Of a stretch of DNA of 64,000 nt, positions 24,454 to 32,207 are shown piece by piece. The translations under genes were made by a program, and so were the position numbers. The notes beneath the pieces are model-generated. The model ran no database searches. It was not told the DNA's origin and was given only the letters and a program-made list of their open reading frames with translations. Position 1 is the stretch's first letter. Every line of letters starts with the position of its first letter. This stretch comes from Brachybacterium kimchii (GTDB lineage: Bacteria > Actinomycetota > Actinomycetes > Actinomycetales > Dermabacteraceae), in NCBI RefSeq assembly GCF_023373525.1, contig NZ_CP097218.1, forward strand, positions 2,108,001 to 2,172,000, given 5' to 3'.

Positions 24454-25569
24454 TCAGCCCTTCGCCTTGATCTTCTCGATCGAGGCGGTGGCGTCCTTGG
24501 AGAGCGTGTCGGACAGCGGCGCGTTGCCGGCGACCTCGCCCGCGGCCTTCTGGCCGTCCGAGGAGACCACGTAGGAAGCGTAGGACTTCACGAGGTCCGC
24601 GGTCTCCTGGTCCTTGTAGGTGTCGCACAGGGCCATGTAGGAGACGAGGACCAGCGGGTAGGTCGAGGGATCGTCCAGGGTGCGGTCCAGCTGGACGACG
24701 ATGTCGCCGTCCTCGCGGTCCTTCTCGCGCGGGGAGTCCTCGACGGCCTTGGCGGCGGCCTCGGGCGAGTACTCGACGTACTCGTCTCCCACCTTGATCT
24801 TGGCGATGCCGAGGTTCCCGGCCTTCGAGGCGTCGGCGTAGCCGATGGTGCCGTCGCCGCCCTCGACCACGGAGATCAGGCCGGAGGTGCCGTCGCCGGA
24901 CTGGCCGCCCTTGACGGGCCAGTCCTCGACCTCGCCGTGCTTCCACGCCTTGGGCGCGGTCTTCTCGAGGTACTGGGTGAAGTTCTCGGTGGTGCCGGAG
25001 GAGTCCGAGCGGTGCACCGGGGTGATCTTGGTCGACGGCAGGTCGACGTCCGGGTTGTCCTTCTTGATCGCGTCGTCGTCCCAGGTGGTGATGTCGCCGG
25101 CGAAGATCCCGGCGATGGTCTCCGGGGAGAGCTGCAGGTCGTCGACGCCCTTGAGGTTGAAGACGACGGCGATCGGCGAGATGTAGATCGGCACGTCGAA
25201 GGCCTTGCCGCCCTGGCAGGCGTCGGCCGACTGCTTGATCTCGTCCTTCGTGAGGGCGGCGTCCGTGCCGGCGAACTGGACGCCGGAGTTCAGGAACTGC
25301 TCGCGGCCCGCTCCGGAGCCGACGGAGTCGTAGGTCACCTGAGCATCGGGGTTCACGGCCTGGAAGCTCTGGGTCCAGGCGCTCTCGGCCGACTCGGCCG
25401 AGGAGGCGCCGGCGCCGGCGAGCTTGCCGGAGACGCTGCCGGATGCGGCCGCGCCGCCCCCGTCCGACGTGGCGGTGCCGCCGTCGGAGCCGCCACAGGC
25501 GGACAGGGCGAGTGCGGCGGTGAGTCCGAGCGCGGCGAGAGGGGCGAGCGTGGTCTTGCGAACGATCAC
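24454..25569 (-). CDS. pstS: phosphate ABC transporter substrate-binding lipoprotein
   Basis: 371 aa periplasmic-type binding protein tethered as a lipoprotein: signal peptide with lipobox LSAC near residue 24, followed by a Gly/Ser linker. Binding-site segments of the PstS family are visible: GAGASSAESA, the FAGTDAALTKDEIK loop, VHRSDSSGTTENFTQYL (phosphate-contacting Arg-Ser-Asp and Ser-Gly-Thr) and GTSGLISVV. The GTG at 25569 was chosen because GGAAGGA lies six bases upstream and the signal peptide starts there. First gene of the operon, preceded by two sets of 11-bp repeats that look like PHO boxes. Confidence 0.96.
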   Translation of the reverse strand: MIVRKTTLAPLAALGLTAALALSACGGSDGGTATSDGGGAAASGSVSGKLAGAGASSAESAESAWTQSFQAVNPDAQVTYDSVGSGAGREQFLNSGVQFAGTDAALTKDEIKQSADACQGGKAFDVPIYISPIAVVFNLKGVDDLQLSPETIAGIFAGDITTWDDDAIKKDNPDVDLPSTKITPVHRSDSSGTTENFTQYLEKTAPKAWKHGEVEDWPVKGGQSGDGTSGLISVVEGGDGTIGYADASKAGNLGIAKIKVGDEYVEYSPEAAAKAVEDSPREKDREDGDIVVQLDRTLDDPSTYPLVLVSYMALCDTYKDQETADLVKSYASYVVSSDGQKAAGEVAGNAPLSDTLSKDATASIEKIKAKG

Positions 25570-25690
25570 TGCGATTCCTTCCGGGGCAGGGCCCACGAGT
25601 ACGAGGAGCGCGCCTCAGGGTGACCGGGCGGGATACCCGGCGGGGGCGACATGCGCGACGCTAGGGAGCCGAGGTGTCCGCTCGCCCGCC

Positions 25691-25712
25691 GCCGTGTGAA
25701 CGTCAGATGAAC
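25691..25712 (-). promoter_or_regulatory. candidate PHO box (two GTTCA units)
   Basis: GTTCATCTGAC and GTTCACACGGC are adjacent 11-base direct repeats on the minus strand (25702-25712 and 25691-25701), about 120 bp before pstS. This matches the actinobacterial PhoP box layout known from Streptomyces (11-nt units beginning GTTCA). A TAGCGT lies downstream as a possible -10. Confidence 0.65.
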
Positions 25713-25744
25713 GGGCGGCGCACTCCCGCGCACGGGCATCGGAA

Positions 25745-25799
25745 GCGCAGGTCAGGGTGCATATACAGGTGCATCACACCGAGGTCACGGTCCGGTCAC
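25745..25799 (-). promoter_or_regulatory. five-unit 11-bp phased repeat, candidate upstream PhoP array
   Basis: Read on the minus strand, five adjacent 11-base units begin GTGACC, GTGACC, GTGATG, GTATAT and CTGACC (starts at 25799, 25788, 25777, 25766 and 25755). The 11-bp period equals that of PHO boxes, but the unit sequence is degenerate. The stretch is AT-richer than its surroundings. Confidence 0.45.
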
Positions 25800-25860
25800 A
25801 GCTCGGGTCGCGGCAGCGGCTCGGGAGGCCGCGGATCGGGTCGGCAGGTCCGGGACCGGG

Positions 25861-26556
25861 TCAGTAGGTCCCGGACGTGGACTCCGCCAGGGAGCCGAGC
25901 ACGAACCCGCCGACGACGAGGAGCAGGAGGAGGGTGCCGATGATCGAGATGATCAGACCCGCGATCGCGAAGCCTCGGCCGCCGTGGGTGCTGTTCCCCC
26001 CCGTCGCCTGCATGCCGATGACGGAGAAGATGACGCCGAGCGGCGAGAGGGCGCCGCAGGCCACCACGAGGCCCACGAGTCCCAGGACGAAGCCGGCGAT
26101 CGCCATCCCCGACGTCGGCCGGGGCGCGTACCCGGCGCCGTGCATCCCGCCGGGGTAGGCCGTCGAGGCCTGGTACGACGGCTGGTAGGCGGGCTGGTAG
26201 GACGGCTGATGACTCGGCGCCCCATCGGGCCCATCAGGCCGGGGCGCCTGCTCCGGCGACCCGAAGGGCCCTCCCGAAGGGGCCGAGGAGCCGGTGGCGT
26301 AGGGATCCGTCGGGCCGTATCCGCTGCCCGAGCCGTACGGATCGTGGGAGCCGTACGAGGCGCCCGAGCCGTAGGAGTCGGCCGAGCCGTAGGAGTCGGC
26401 CGAGCCATAGGGGGAACCCGAGCCGTACGGGTCGCTCGAGCCGTAGGAATCGTTGGCACCGGTCGAATCGCCCGCGCCGTAGGGCGACGGTGCGGAGCCC
26501 TGAGGGTCCTGGGGTCCGGGGGCGCTGAAGCCGCCGTAGCCGCTGCTGTCACTCAT
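25861..26556 (-). CDS. DUF4190 membrane protein with YGS-repeat N-terminus
   Basis: 231 aa. Residues 1-130 form a low-complexity cytoplasmic region built on repeats of the type SYGSADPYGSG and later SYQPAYQPSYQ, encoded by 18-bp DNA repeats. The C-terminal part has two or three transmembrane helices with the DUF4190 pattern (SGMAIAGFVLGLVGLVVACGAL, then HGGRGFAIAGLIISIIGTL). Function unknown; such proteins may be membrane scaffolds, and the Tyr/Gly/Ser repeats could favour self-association (inference). ATG at 26556 has AGGAG upstream at a longish spacing. Separated from pstS by 291 bp of regulatory DNA. Confidence 0.85.
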   Translation of the reverse strand: MSDSSGYGGFSAPGPQDPQGSAPSPYGAGDSTGANDSYGSSDPYGSGSPYGSADSYGSADSYGSGASYGSHDPYGSGSGYGPTDPYATGSSAPSGGPFGSPEQAPRPDGPDGAPSHQPSYQPAYQPSYQASTAYPGGMHGAGYAPRPTSGMAIAGFVLGLVGLVVACGALSPLGVIFSVIGMQATGGNSTHGGRGFAIAGLIISIIGTLLLLLVVGGFVLGSLAESTSGTY

Positions 26557-26693
26557 CGGATCGTGTTCTCCTGCATGGTCTCGTCGGGGCTCGCCGCCCC
26601 ACGTGCGTCATTCTGCCGGTCGGGAGCCCGCCTCGCGGGAGTCCGCCGGGCGGGCCGTCCTGAGCATCGCCCCCGGCCTCGTCGGCCGTCGGG

Positions 26694-27644
26694 TCATTCG
26701 ATGCGCGGCTGATGGCGCTCGACGGCGACGATGCGCCCTCCGGGGACGGCGTGCACGATGAGCGCCTCGCCGGCCGAGAGATACGGGTCCGAGCGCGGCA
26801 GCTCGAGTGCGGCCTCCCTGCTCGCGAATTCGCGCACGGTGGCGATGACGGTGGGGAGCACGGGCCGGTGGGTGCACAGGATCGTCGGCCGGGCCTCGCG
26901 CAGCACGCGCTCGACGACCGCGGCGGTGCGCGAGGGCTCGGACGCGTGCCCTGCCTCGGTGAGCGATTCCTTGGTGGCGATGTCCAGACCGGAGAGCCGC
27001 GCGTACGGCTGGACCGTCGCCCGGCAGCGCTTCCAGGGGCTGGAGACCACGGAGTCCGGCGCGAAGGCGTCGATCATCGGCGGCAGGGCCTTGGCCTGCT
27101 TCTTCCCCTTCGAGTTCAGGGGTCGGCTCTTCTCGCCGTCGCGCCACTTCGAGCGGGAGACGGCCGCGGCATGGCGCTGGATGATGATCGGCCGGGTGCG
27201 CGCGGTGTCCTCGGCGAGCTGCTCGGAGAGCGCGGTGAGGGTCACGCGGTCTGTCTGCCGGGTGAGCAGCTGCTCGGCCTCGGAGATCTCCACCCAGCGG
27301 GTCTCGTCGATCTCCTTGGGATTCTTCGGGCCGGGTCCGATGCGCGAGCGCACGGCCGCGGTCCAGTACTGGACGATCTTCGAGCGGCCGTCGGGCAGCA
27401 GATAGACGGAGGCGGGCAGCGGACGGTGCAGCCGCACGCGGTACCCGGTCTCCTCCCCCACCTCTCGGACGGCCGCGGCGGGGAACGTCTCCTTCGCCTC
27501 GAGCTTCCCCTTGGGGATCGACCAGTCGTCGTAGCGGGGGCGGTGCACGAGCAGCACCTGCACCGTGCCGTGCTTCTCGCGCCAGATCAGCGCGCCCGCC
27601 GCGAGCACGGCGGGCTGGGCGCCGGGGACCGCCATCGTGCTCAT
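26694..27644 (-). CDS. mutT1: Nudix hydrolase fused to histidine phosphatase domain (MutT1-like)
   Basis: 316 aa two-domain protein. The Nudix box (about residues 46-68) has GKLEAKETFPAAAVREVGEE with all consensus Gly, Glu and Arg positions. The C-terminal half has a phosphoglycerate-mutase-like histidine phosphatase motif, IIIQRHAAA (about 153-161), and the second catalytic histidine region LCTHRPVLP. This layout is that of mycobacterial MutT1, which removes 8-oxo-dGTP/diadenosine polyphosphates and then dephosphorylates the product. Its start overlaps the end of the mshD gene by four bases, linking oxidised-nucleotide clean-up with mycothiol synthesis. Confidence 0.9.
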   Translation of the reverse strand: MSTMAVPGAQPAVLAAGALIWREKHGTVQVLLVHRPRYDDWSIPKGKLEAKETFPAAAVREVGEETGYRVRLHRPLPASVYLLPDGRSKIVQYWTAAVRSRIGPGPKNPKEIDETRWVEISEAEQLLTRQTDRVTLTALSEQLAEDTARTRPIIIQRHAAAVSRSKWRDGEKSRPLNSKGKKQAKALPPMIDAFAPDSVVSSPWKRCRATVQPYARLSGLDIATKESLTEAGHASEPSRTAAVVERVLREARPTILCTHRPVLPTVIATVREFASREAALELPRSDPYLSAGEALIVHAVPGGRIVAVERHQPRIE

Positions 27645-28684
27645 GCGTTCGTCGCGTCCGACGGCGCGGAGCTCGGGGCCGCGGGGTCCGACGCCTCGGC
27701 CGGGCCCGACGGGCCGACCTCGCGGGCGCGGCGGAACTGGAGATCACGTCCGGAGACGTCGAAGCCCAGGTGCTCGTAGAGGCCGAGCGCAGGAGTGTTG
27801 TCCCCCTCGACGTAGAGGGTCGCGGCGCCGACGCCGTCGGCGGCGAGAGCGCGCAGGGCGCGGCTGAGCAGGGCTCCGGCCACGCCCTGGCCGGCGGCCT
27901 CGGGGTCGGTGCCGACGGCGTAGATCTCGGCGTCGGGCGCGCTCCGGGGCTCCTCGGGCTCCTCGCGCTTGACCCACACGAAGCCCAGCAGCTCGTCGCC
28001 GCGGCGCGCCACGTGGAGGTCCTCCGCCCGGAACCAGGGCTGAGCCATGCGCTCGTCGAGGTCCGCACGGGTCAGGCGGCCCTGCTCGGGATGGCCGGCG
28101 AAGGCGCGCGCGTTCACGCGCACCCAGGCGTCGGCATCGCGCGCCGGGTCGAAGGCGTCCAGCTCGATCGCCGCGTCCCGGGGCTCGCGCGCCGGGATCT
28201 CCGCGGCGGCGTCGGCACCCTCTACGAGCACGCGGCGCATCGTGAGCAGCTCGCGCACGGGCTCGAATCCGCGCTCGCGCAGGAAGGCGACCGAGGCGTC
28301 GAGCGCTCCGTGGGCCCAGATCCCGGCGTCGGGGCGACGCTCGAGGACCGCGTCCAGCAGCTGCGAGCCCAGGCCGCGGCGCCGGGCCCCGGGTTCGACG
28401 GCGCCCTGGGCGGTGCCGTCCGGCAGCACGGAGGCGTAGGCGAGGACGCGCGGCAGGGCCGACGAGCCCGATGAGCCCGCTGAATCGGGTGAGCCCGGTG
28501 AGTCGGGTGAGTCCGACGAGGGGTCGGAGAGCAGCAGGTGCAGCGTCCCGTCGGCACGCTCGGCGTGCAGGGCGAACAGCGCGGCCTCGTCCAGTGCGGC
28601 GACGCCGTCGTGGGCGCGGGTCCGCTCGAGGAGGAGGTCGACCGCCGGGCGCTGCGCAGGGCGCAGCTCGTCCGTGACGATCAT
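27641..28684 (-). CDS. mshD: mycothiol synthase (acetyl-CoA:Cys-GlcN-Ins acetyltransferase)
   Basis: 347 aa with two GNAT domains, as in MshD, which performs the last step of mycothiol synthesis. The first domain holds PGARRRGLGSQLLDAVL (acetyl-CoA loop). The second holds WVRVNARAFAGHPEQG and DPEAAGQGVAGALLSRAL, and ends with ATLYVEGDNTPALGLYEHLGF. A Ser/Asp/Pro/Gly repeat (about residues 54-75) is inserted in a loop of domain 1, made from short DNA repeats, and accounts for the extra length. ATG at 28684 follows AAGGA at nine bases. Divergent from the membrane-protein gene at 28929. Diagnostic for an actinobacterial host. Confidence 0.93.
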   Translation of the reverse strand: MIVTDELRPAQRPAVDLLLERTRAHDGVAALDEAALFALHAERADGTLHLLLSDPSSDSPDSPGSPDSAGSSGSSALPRVLAYASVLPDGTAQGAVEPGARRRGLGSQLLDAVLERRPDAGIWAHGALDASVAFLRERGFEPVRELLTMRRVLVEGADAAAEIPAREPRDAAIELDAFDPARDADAWVRVNARAFAGHPEQGRLTRADLDERMAQPWFRAEDLHVARRGDELLGFVWVKREEPEEPRSAPDAEIYAVGTDPEAAGQGVAGALLSRALRALAADGVGAATLYVEGDNTPALGLYEHLGFDVSGRDLQFRRAREVGPSGPAEASDPAAPSSAPSDATNA

Positions 28685-28928
28685 GCGGGGGTGTCCTTAT
28701 GGTCCGTGGCAGGGCTCCGCCGTCGGCGGCTCGTAGACTGCCACTGTAGCGTTCCCCCGAGCGGTCCCGGGACGCCCTCCCGCGGCGCGGGAGCGGGCGT
28801 CGCACCGGATGTCCCGGAGGGCGCGCGGACCCGCGGACGACCGGCGACGAGCCGGCCTCGGACCACGGGCCCGCACCAGGGCAGGACTTACGCGGACGAC
28901 GACAGCGAGACGAGTGCGAGGTGGGCGG

Positions 28929-29678
28929 ATGACCGCATCGGAACGGGCCCCTCTGGGAGCCGTCCTGGCGGTCCTGCTGAGCCTGGTGACGCTCACCGGC
29001 GGCGCCTCGGTCCCGCTGATGGCGGCGCTGCTGTGCGTGCTCGCCCTGCTCGTGGGCATCGGCTGGCCGGACCTGCTCGAGCTCCCCAGCGCGCTCGGCT
29101 CGCGCATCGTGATCGTCGCCACGGGCATGCTCGCCGCCCTGCTCAGCGTGCGCACCGCGGAGACCGGGGAGCCGCTGTGGAGCGTCGTGGTCGCCTGCGC
29201 GCTCGGGATCTTCGGTGCCTTCGTCCACCAGATGCTGCGCCGCGGCCGCGAGGAGCTCTCCGCCTCCCTGACCGGCACCGTGGGCGGTGTAATGCTCACC
29301 GGGATCTCCGCGACCTGGGTGGTCGCCCAGGCCGACGCCGCGACACCGGCCGAGGTGGGCCTGCTCGCCGGCTCCGGCGCGGGTCTCGCCGTGACGCTGC
29401 TGGTGACGGCGCTCGGCCTGCCGCGCACACCCCGGCTGATCCTCGCGATCGTGCTGGGCGCGGGCACCACTGCGCTGATGATGCACGAGATGTCCGCGAT
29501 CGCCTGGCCGATCGCGCTGCTCGTGGGCGCGGTGCTCGCGATCGGCGCGAGCGGGGTGCACCTGCTGCTGGGTTCGGTGCTGGCCGCGCGCGAGCCCCTG
29601 CCCTCCCTCGCCGTCGCCGCCGGGCCCGTCGCCACGATCGGCGTCGTGGCACTGCTCACCCAGCGCCTGCTGGGCTGA
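28929..29678 (+). CDS. integral membrane protein, function unknown
   Basis: 249 aa, almost entirely hydrophobic, with about eight predicted helices and short charged loops (HQMLRRGREELS near residue 98). I do not recognise a named family with confidence; annotated relatives are usually called permeases without evidence. ATG at 28929 has GAGG eight bases upstream. It is transcribed away from mshD across a 244-bp gap with several TANNNT hexamers, and is followed after 134 bp by the small-peptide/nitrobindin/YgfZ group. Confidence 0.8.
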   Translation: MTASERAPLGAVLAVLLSLVTLTGGASVPLMAALLCVLALLVGIGWPDLLELPSALGSRIVIVATGMLAALLSVRTAETGEPLWSVVVACALGIFGAFVHQMLRRGREELSASLTGTVGGVMLTGISATWVVAQADAATPAEVGLLAGSGAGLAVTLLVTALGLPRTPRLILAIVLGAGTTALMMHEMSAIAWPIALLVGAVLAIGASGVHLLLGSVLAAREPLPSLAVAAGPVATIGVVALLTQRLLG

Positions 29679-29754
29679 CAGGCGTCGCGCGGGCTCCCCG
29701 GACGTCGCCCGCCGCCACGACCGCCCGCATGCCCACCGGCATGCACGGACCCGC

Positions 29755-29796
29755 CCGGGGCGCGGCCGTCCCGTCGGCCCGCTCGAGGCGCCCCGG
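29755..29796. other. hairpin just upstream of the small membrane peptide promoter
   Basis: CCGGGGCGC (29755-29763) and GCGCCCCGG (29788-29796) can form a nine-pair stem with a 24-base loop. The right arm ends four bases before the TACAGT -10, so it may terminate upstream readthrough or affect promoter access. Confidence 0.4.
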
Positions 29797-29800
29797 CCGG

Positions 29801-29806
29801 TACAGT
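29801..29806 (+). promoter_or_regulatory. leaderless -10 element of the 33-aa peptide gene
   Basis: TACAGT, six bases before the ATG at 29813; no ribosome-binding site. Confidence 0.6.
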
Positions 29807-29812
29807 GAGGGC

Positions 29813-29914
29813 ATGTCTGTTCTGTCCCTCGTGTTCACCGCTCTCGTCGGCGTCGTCGGGCTCGGCACCGCCGGATTCGCCGTCCTCGTGGTCACCCGCC
29901 TGTTCGGCCGCTGA
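29813..29914 (+). CDS. 33-residue single-span membrane peptide
   Basis: Short ORF of 33 codons plus stop. One hydrophobic helix covers nearly the whole length (about residues 3-28, LSLVFTALVGVVGLGTAGFA), ending in RLFGR, so the N-terminus is expected outside and the basic end inside. Support for being real: a perfect leaderless promoter (TACAGT, six bases, ATG), a stop only four bases before the ATG of the nitrobindin-like gene, and hydrophobic codon choice typical of genes here. The downstream gene has no promoter of its own in that gap, so translation of this peptide may couple to it. Function unknown. Confidence 0.65.
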   Translation: MSVLSLVFTALVGVVGLGTAGFAVLVVTRLFGR

Positions 29915-29918
29915 TCCG

Positions 29919-30560
29919 ATGCCGATCGTCCTGGATCCCTCGCTCCCCGAGAGCCTCTTCCCGCTGGCCTGGCTCGTCGGCTCCTGGAACGGCGACGGCG
30001 CCGCCCAGCTCCCCGATGAGGACGGCGAGCTGATCGGCCGCCGCATCGAGCAGAAGCTCGTGACCTCCGCGAACGAGGACGGCACGCTGGCCTGGGTGAT
30101 GTCGACCGACCTCCTCGACGCCCCTGCCCCGCTTCCGCCCACGAGCGCGTTCGTCGACCCCGAGAAGGTCCCCGAGCAGGATCCCGGCACGGGCGAGCGC
30201 AGCCTGCTGGTGCGCGAGAAGGGCTTCTGGCGCGTCGGCGATCCTCTGCCCGGCCAGGACCTCGAGGCCGCCCGCGCCGCCAAGCCCGGCGACCCCGCGG
30301 GCGTCGTCTCGTACGGCGTCGAACTCGTGATCGCCCGCGACGACGGCGAGGAGATCTGGGCCGGCGAGGTGCGCGGACCGCGCATCCAGCTGGGCCTGCG
30401 CACCTCCCCCACGGCCCGCGCGGCGGACGGCTCGATCGCCGCGACCCGCATGTTCGGGCTCGTCGGCGGCCGCCTCATGTGGCTGTGGGAGCGCGCGACC
30501 GATCCCGCCGCGCCGAACGAGCTCTCCCCCTACCTCTCCGTCGAGCTCGACCGTGGCTGA
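29919..30560 (+). CDS. FABP/nitrobindin family beta-barrel protein (DUF1794)
   Basis: 213 aa. The family motif GxWxGxG is present as GSWNGDG (about residues 22-28), following LFPLAWLV, and the barrel ends with GGRLMWLWERA and SPYLSVELDR. Nitrobindins bind heme b in a small beta-barrel and can isomerise peroxynitrite. In the position where characterised nitrobindins have the proximal heme histidine near the C-terminus, I read Tyr (SPYL), so heme binding is uncertain; other actinobacterial FABP-type members appear similar from memory. An insertion (about 60-110, Pro/Leu rich) lengthens it. ATG at 29919 is four bases after the small peptide gene, and the stop overlaps the YgfZ reading frame. Confidence 0.82.
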   Translation: MPIVLDPSLPESLFPLAWLVGSWNGDGAAQLPDEDGELIGRRIEQKLVTSANEDGTLAWVMSTDLLDAPAPLPPTSAFVDPEKVPEQDPGTGERSLLVREKGFWRVGDPLPGQDLEAARAAKPGDPAGVVSYGVELVIARDDGEEIWAGEVRGPRIQLGLRTSPTARAADGSIAATRMFGLVGGRLMWLWERATDPAAPNELSPYLSVELDRG

Positions 30561-31812
30561 CATGGCCGACATGACCGAGCAGCCCGCTCCCCCGCCGCAG
30601 CCGATCCACCCGCCCCTGCTGGCGGGATCCGGGGCCGTGCTCGCCGAGGACGGTCCTGACCGCGGCATGCCCGCCCACTACGGAGCCCCGCTGCGGGAGC
30701 AGCGCCGTCTGCTCGCGCGCCGCGCCGTCGTCGACCTCGGCGGCCACGAGATCCTCGAGCTCCGCGGGGCCGACGCCCGCAGCTGGCTCACCACGGTCAC
30801 CTCGCAGACGCTCACCGACGCCCCCGTGGGCGCCTCGCGCTCCCTCGCGGTGCTGAGCCCGCAGGGGCGCGTCGAGCACCTGGCCTCCGCCGCCGTCACC
30901 GGCGAGGAGACGATCCTGCTGGTCACCGATCCCGGCTCCCGAGCAGGTCTGCGCCGCTACCTCGAGATGATGCGCTTCGCCGCGCGCGTCGAGATCACCG
31001 ACCGCGACGACCTGCGCCTGCTGGGCGGCCTCGCGCCCGCCGGGAACATCCTCGGCGCCGCGGCGCTCGGGGCGACGGGCCTCGACCTCCCCGAGCCCGC
31101 CTTCGTGTGGACCGACCCGCACCCCGCGGTCGCCCCCGGCCACGTCGCCTACGGGCCCGACCCCGAGGACGGCACCGACTGGGTGCTCACCGCCTTCGAC
31201 GCCGACGCCCTCGCAGGGCTCCCCTGGCGCGTCGAGCACCTCGCCGGCAGCGAGGCGGCCGAGGCCCTGCGCATCGCCTCCCACCGCGCGCGCCAGGCCA
31301 CCGAGGTCGACGAGCGCAGCATCCCCCACGAGCTCGACCTGCTGCGCACCGCCGTCCACACGGCCAAGGGCTGCTACCGCGGTCAGGAGACCGTCGCCAA
31401 GGTGCTGAACCTGGGCCAGCCCCCGCGCCGGCTCACGATGCTCCTGGTCGACGGCTCGCAGAACGTCATGCCCCGACACGGCGATCCCGTGCGCCTGGGC
31501 GGGAGCGAGGGCAAGCTCGTGGGGACCGTGACCTCCACCGCCACCCACGCGGACCTCGGCCCGATCGCCCTGGCCGTCCTCAAGCGCGCCGCCCCGCTCG
31601 ATGCGCCGCTCGTCATCGGATCCCGGATCAGCGCGGGCCCGTGGGGAGAAGGCGACGGAGCCGACGGGTCCGAAGGAGCCGACGGGGCCGACGGGGCCGA
31701 CGCGTCCGACGCGGTGCCCGAGGACGTCGAGATCACCTGGCTCGATGCGACGCAGGAGCCCATCGTGATCACCCGCGAGCACGGAGAGAGGCCCCGCACG
31801 GCGCGACTCTGA
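30553..31812 (+). CDS. ygfZ: folate-binding YgfZ family protein (iron-sulfur cluster maintenance)
   Basis: 419 aa protein of the GcvT/YgfZ (COG0354) family, which uses tetrahydrofolate to help assemble or repair iron-sulfur enzymes. The hallmark KGCYRGQE is present (about residues 274-281), and the N-terminal folate-binding part is DLGGHEILELRGADARSWLTTVTSQTL. A Gly/Asp/Ala repeat insertion (about 372-390) from short DNA repeats lies near the C-terminus. The GTG at 30553 overlaps the previous gene by eight bases; ATG codons at 30562 and 30571 are equally possible starts. Co-transcribed with the nitrobindin-like gene, an arrangement that suggests oxidative or nitrosative stress protection of iron-sulfur proteins (inference). 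Confidence 0.9.
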   Translation: MADMADMTEQPAPPPQPIHPPLLAGSGAVLAEDGPDRGMPAHYGAPLREQRRLLARRAVVDLGGHEILELRGADARSWLTTVTSQTLTDAPVGASRSLAVLSPQGRVEHLASAAVTGEETILLVTDPGSRAGLRRYLEMMRFAARVEITDRDDLRLLGGLAPAGNILGAAALGATGLDLPEPAFVWTDPHPAVAPGHVAYGPDPEDGTDWVLTAFDADALAGLPWRVEHLAGSEAAEALRIASHRARQATEVDERSIPHELDLLRTAVHTAKGCYRGQETVAKVLNLGQPPRRLTMLLVDGSQNVMPRHGDPVRLGGSEGKLVGTVTSTATHADLGPIALAVLKRAAPLDAPLVIGSRISAGPWGEGDGADGSEGADGADGADASDAVPEDVEITWLDATQEPIVITREHGERPRTARL

Positions 31813-31931
31813 GGCGCCGGCGGCCCGCGCCCGCCCGCGCCCGGCGAGTCGCGGAGCGGCCGAGACTGAGATCCGGGTGGTCGTCCCGATCCACCCACCT
31901 CCGGAGACCGCTTCGTGTCATGGAACGGCAT

Positions 31932-31973
31932 ATACGGGACCTCTCTGCCATATATGGCAGAGAGGTCCCGTAT
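31932..31973. repeat. 42-bp perfect palindrome (element 1)
   Basis: Every base from 31932 to 31973 pairs with its mirror partner around the axis between 31952 and 31953. The half site reads ATACGGGACCTCTCTGCCAT and the centre is CATATATG. Four further flanking bases (GGCA and TGCC) extend the symmetry after one mismatch. It is much AT-richer than the surrounding DNA. It could fold into a cruciform or a 19-20 bp RNA hairpin, and lies between two rightward genes. Confidence 0.85.
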
Positions 31974-32194
31974 TTGCCCCTCCGCGACACCACCGGGCCG
32001 CGCGAACCCCGGCCCGCGCGACCCCTGGGTGCTGCAGCCCCGGCCTGCGCAGCTCCTGGGCAGCGCATCCCTGGGCACCGCGCGCGGCGCCGGAGTTCCG
32101 TGGCCCCGAGGTGCCGCGGCCCCAGGGTGCTGCGCCACCGCCGCGTTCCCGCCCGCACCTGCCCGGACCGCGCGCCGTGCGCCGCGGGGCCTGA

Positions 32195-32200
32195 CACAAT
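32195..32200 (+). promoter_or_regulatory. probable leaderless -10 element
   Basis: CACAAT, seven bases before the ATG at 32208; one mismatch to TANNNT. Confidence 0.4.
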
Positions 32201-32207
32201 GGGGGCC

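Larger units (their letters stand above)
31813..32207. other. 395-bp intergenic region without a gene
   Basis: No ORF with actinobacterial codon use stands out. The left part is GC rich. The centre holds the 42-bp perfect palindrome at 31932-31973. The right part has scattered repeats of CCCTGGG and GGGTGCTGC and ends in the promoter of the next gene. It may be the remains of a larger element. Confidence 0.6.

Noticed and set aside
26290-26480. Regularly spaced repeats resembling a small CRISPR array
   Set aside because: They encode a Tyr-Gly-Ser peptide repeat in frame, with 18-bp contiguous units and no unique spacers; no cas genes are nearby.
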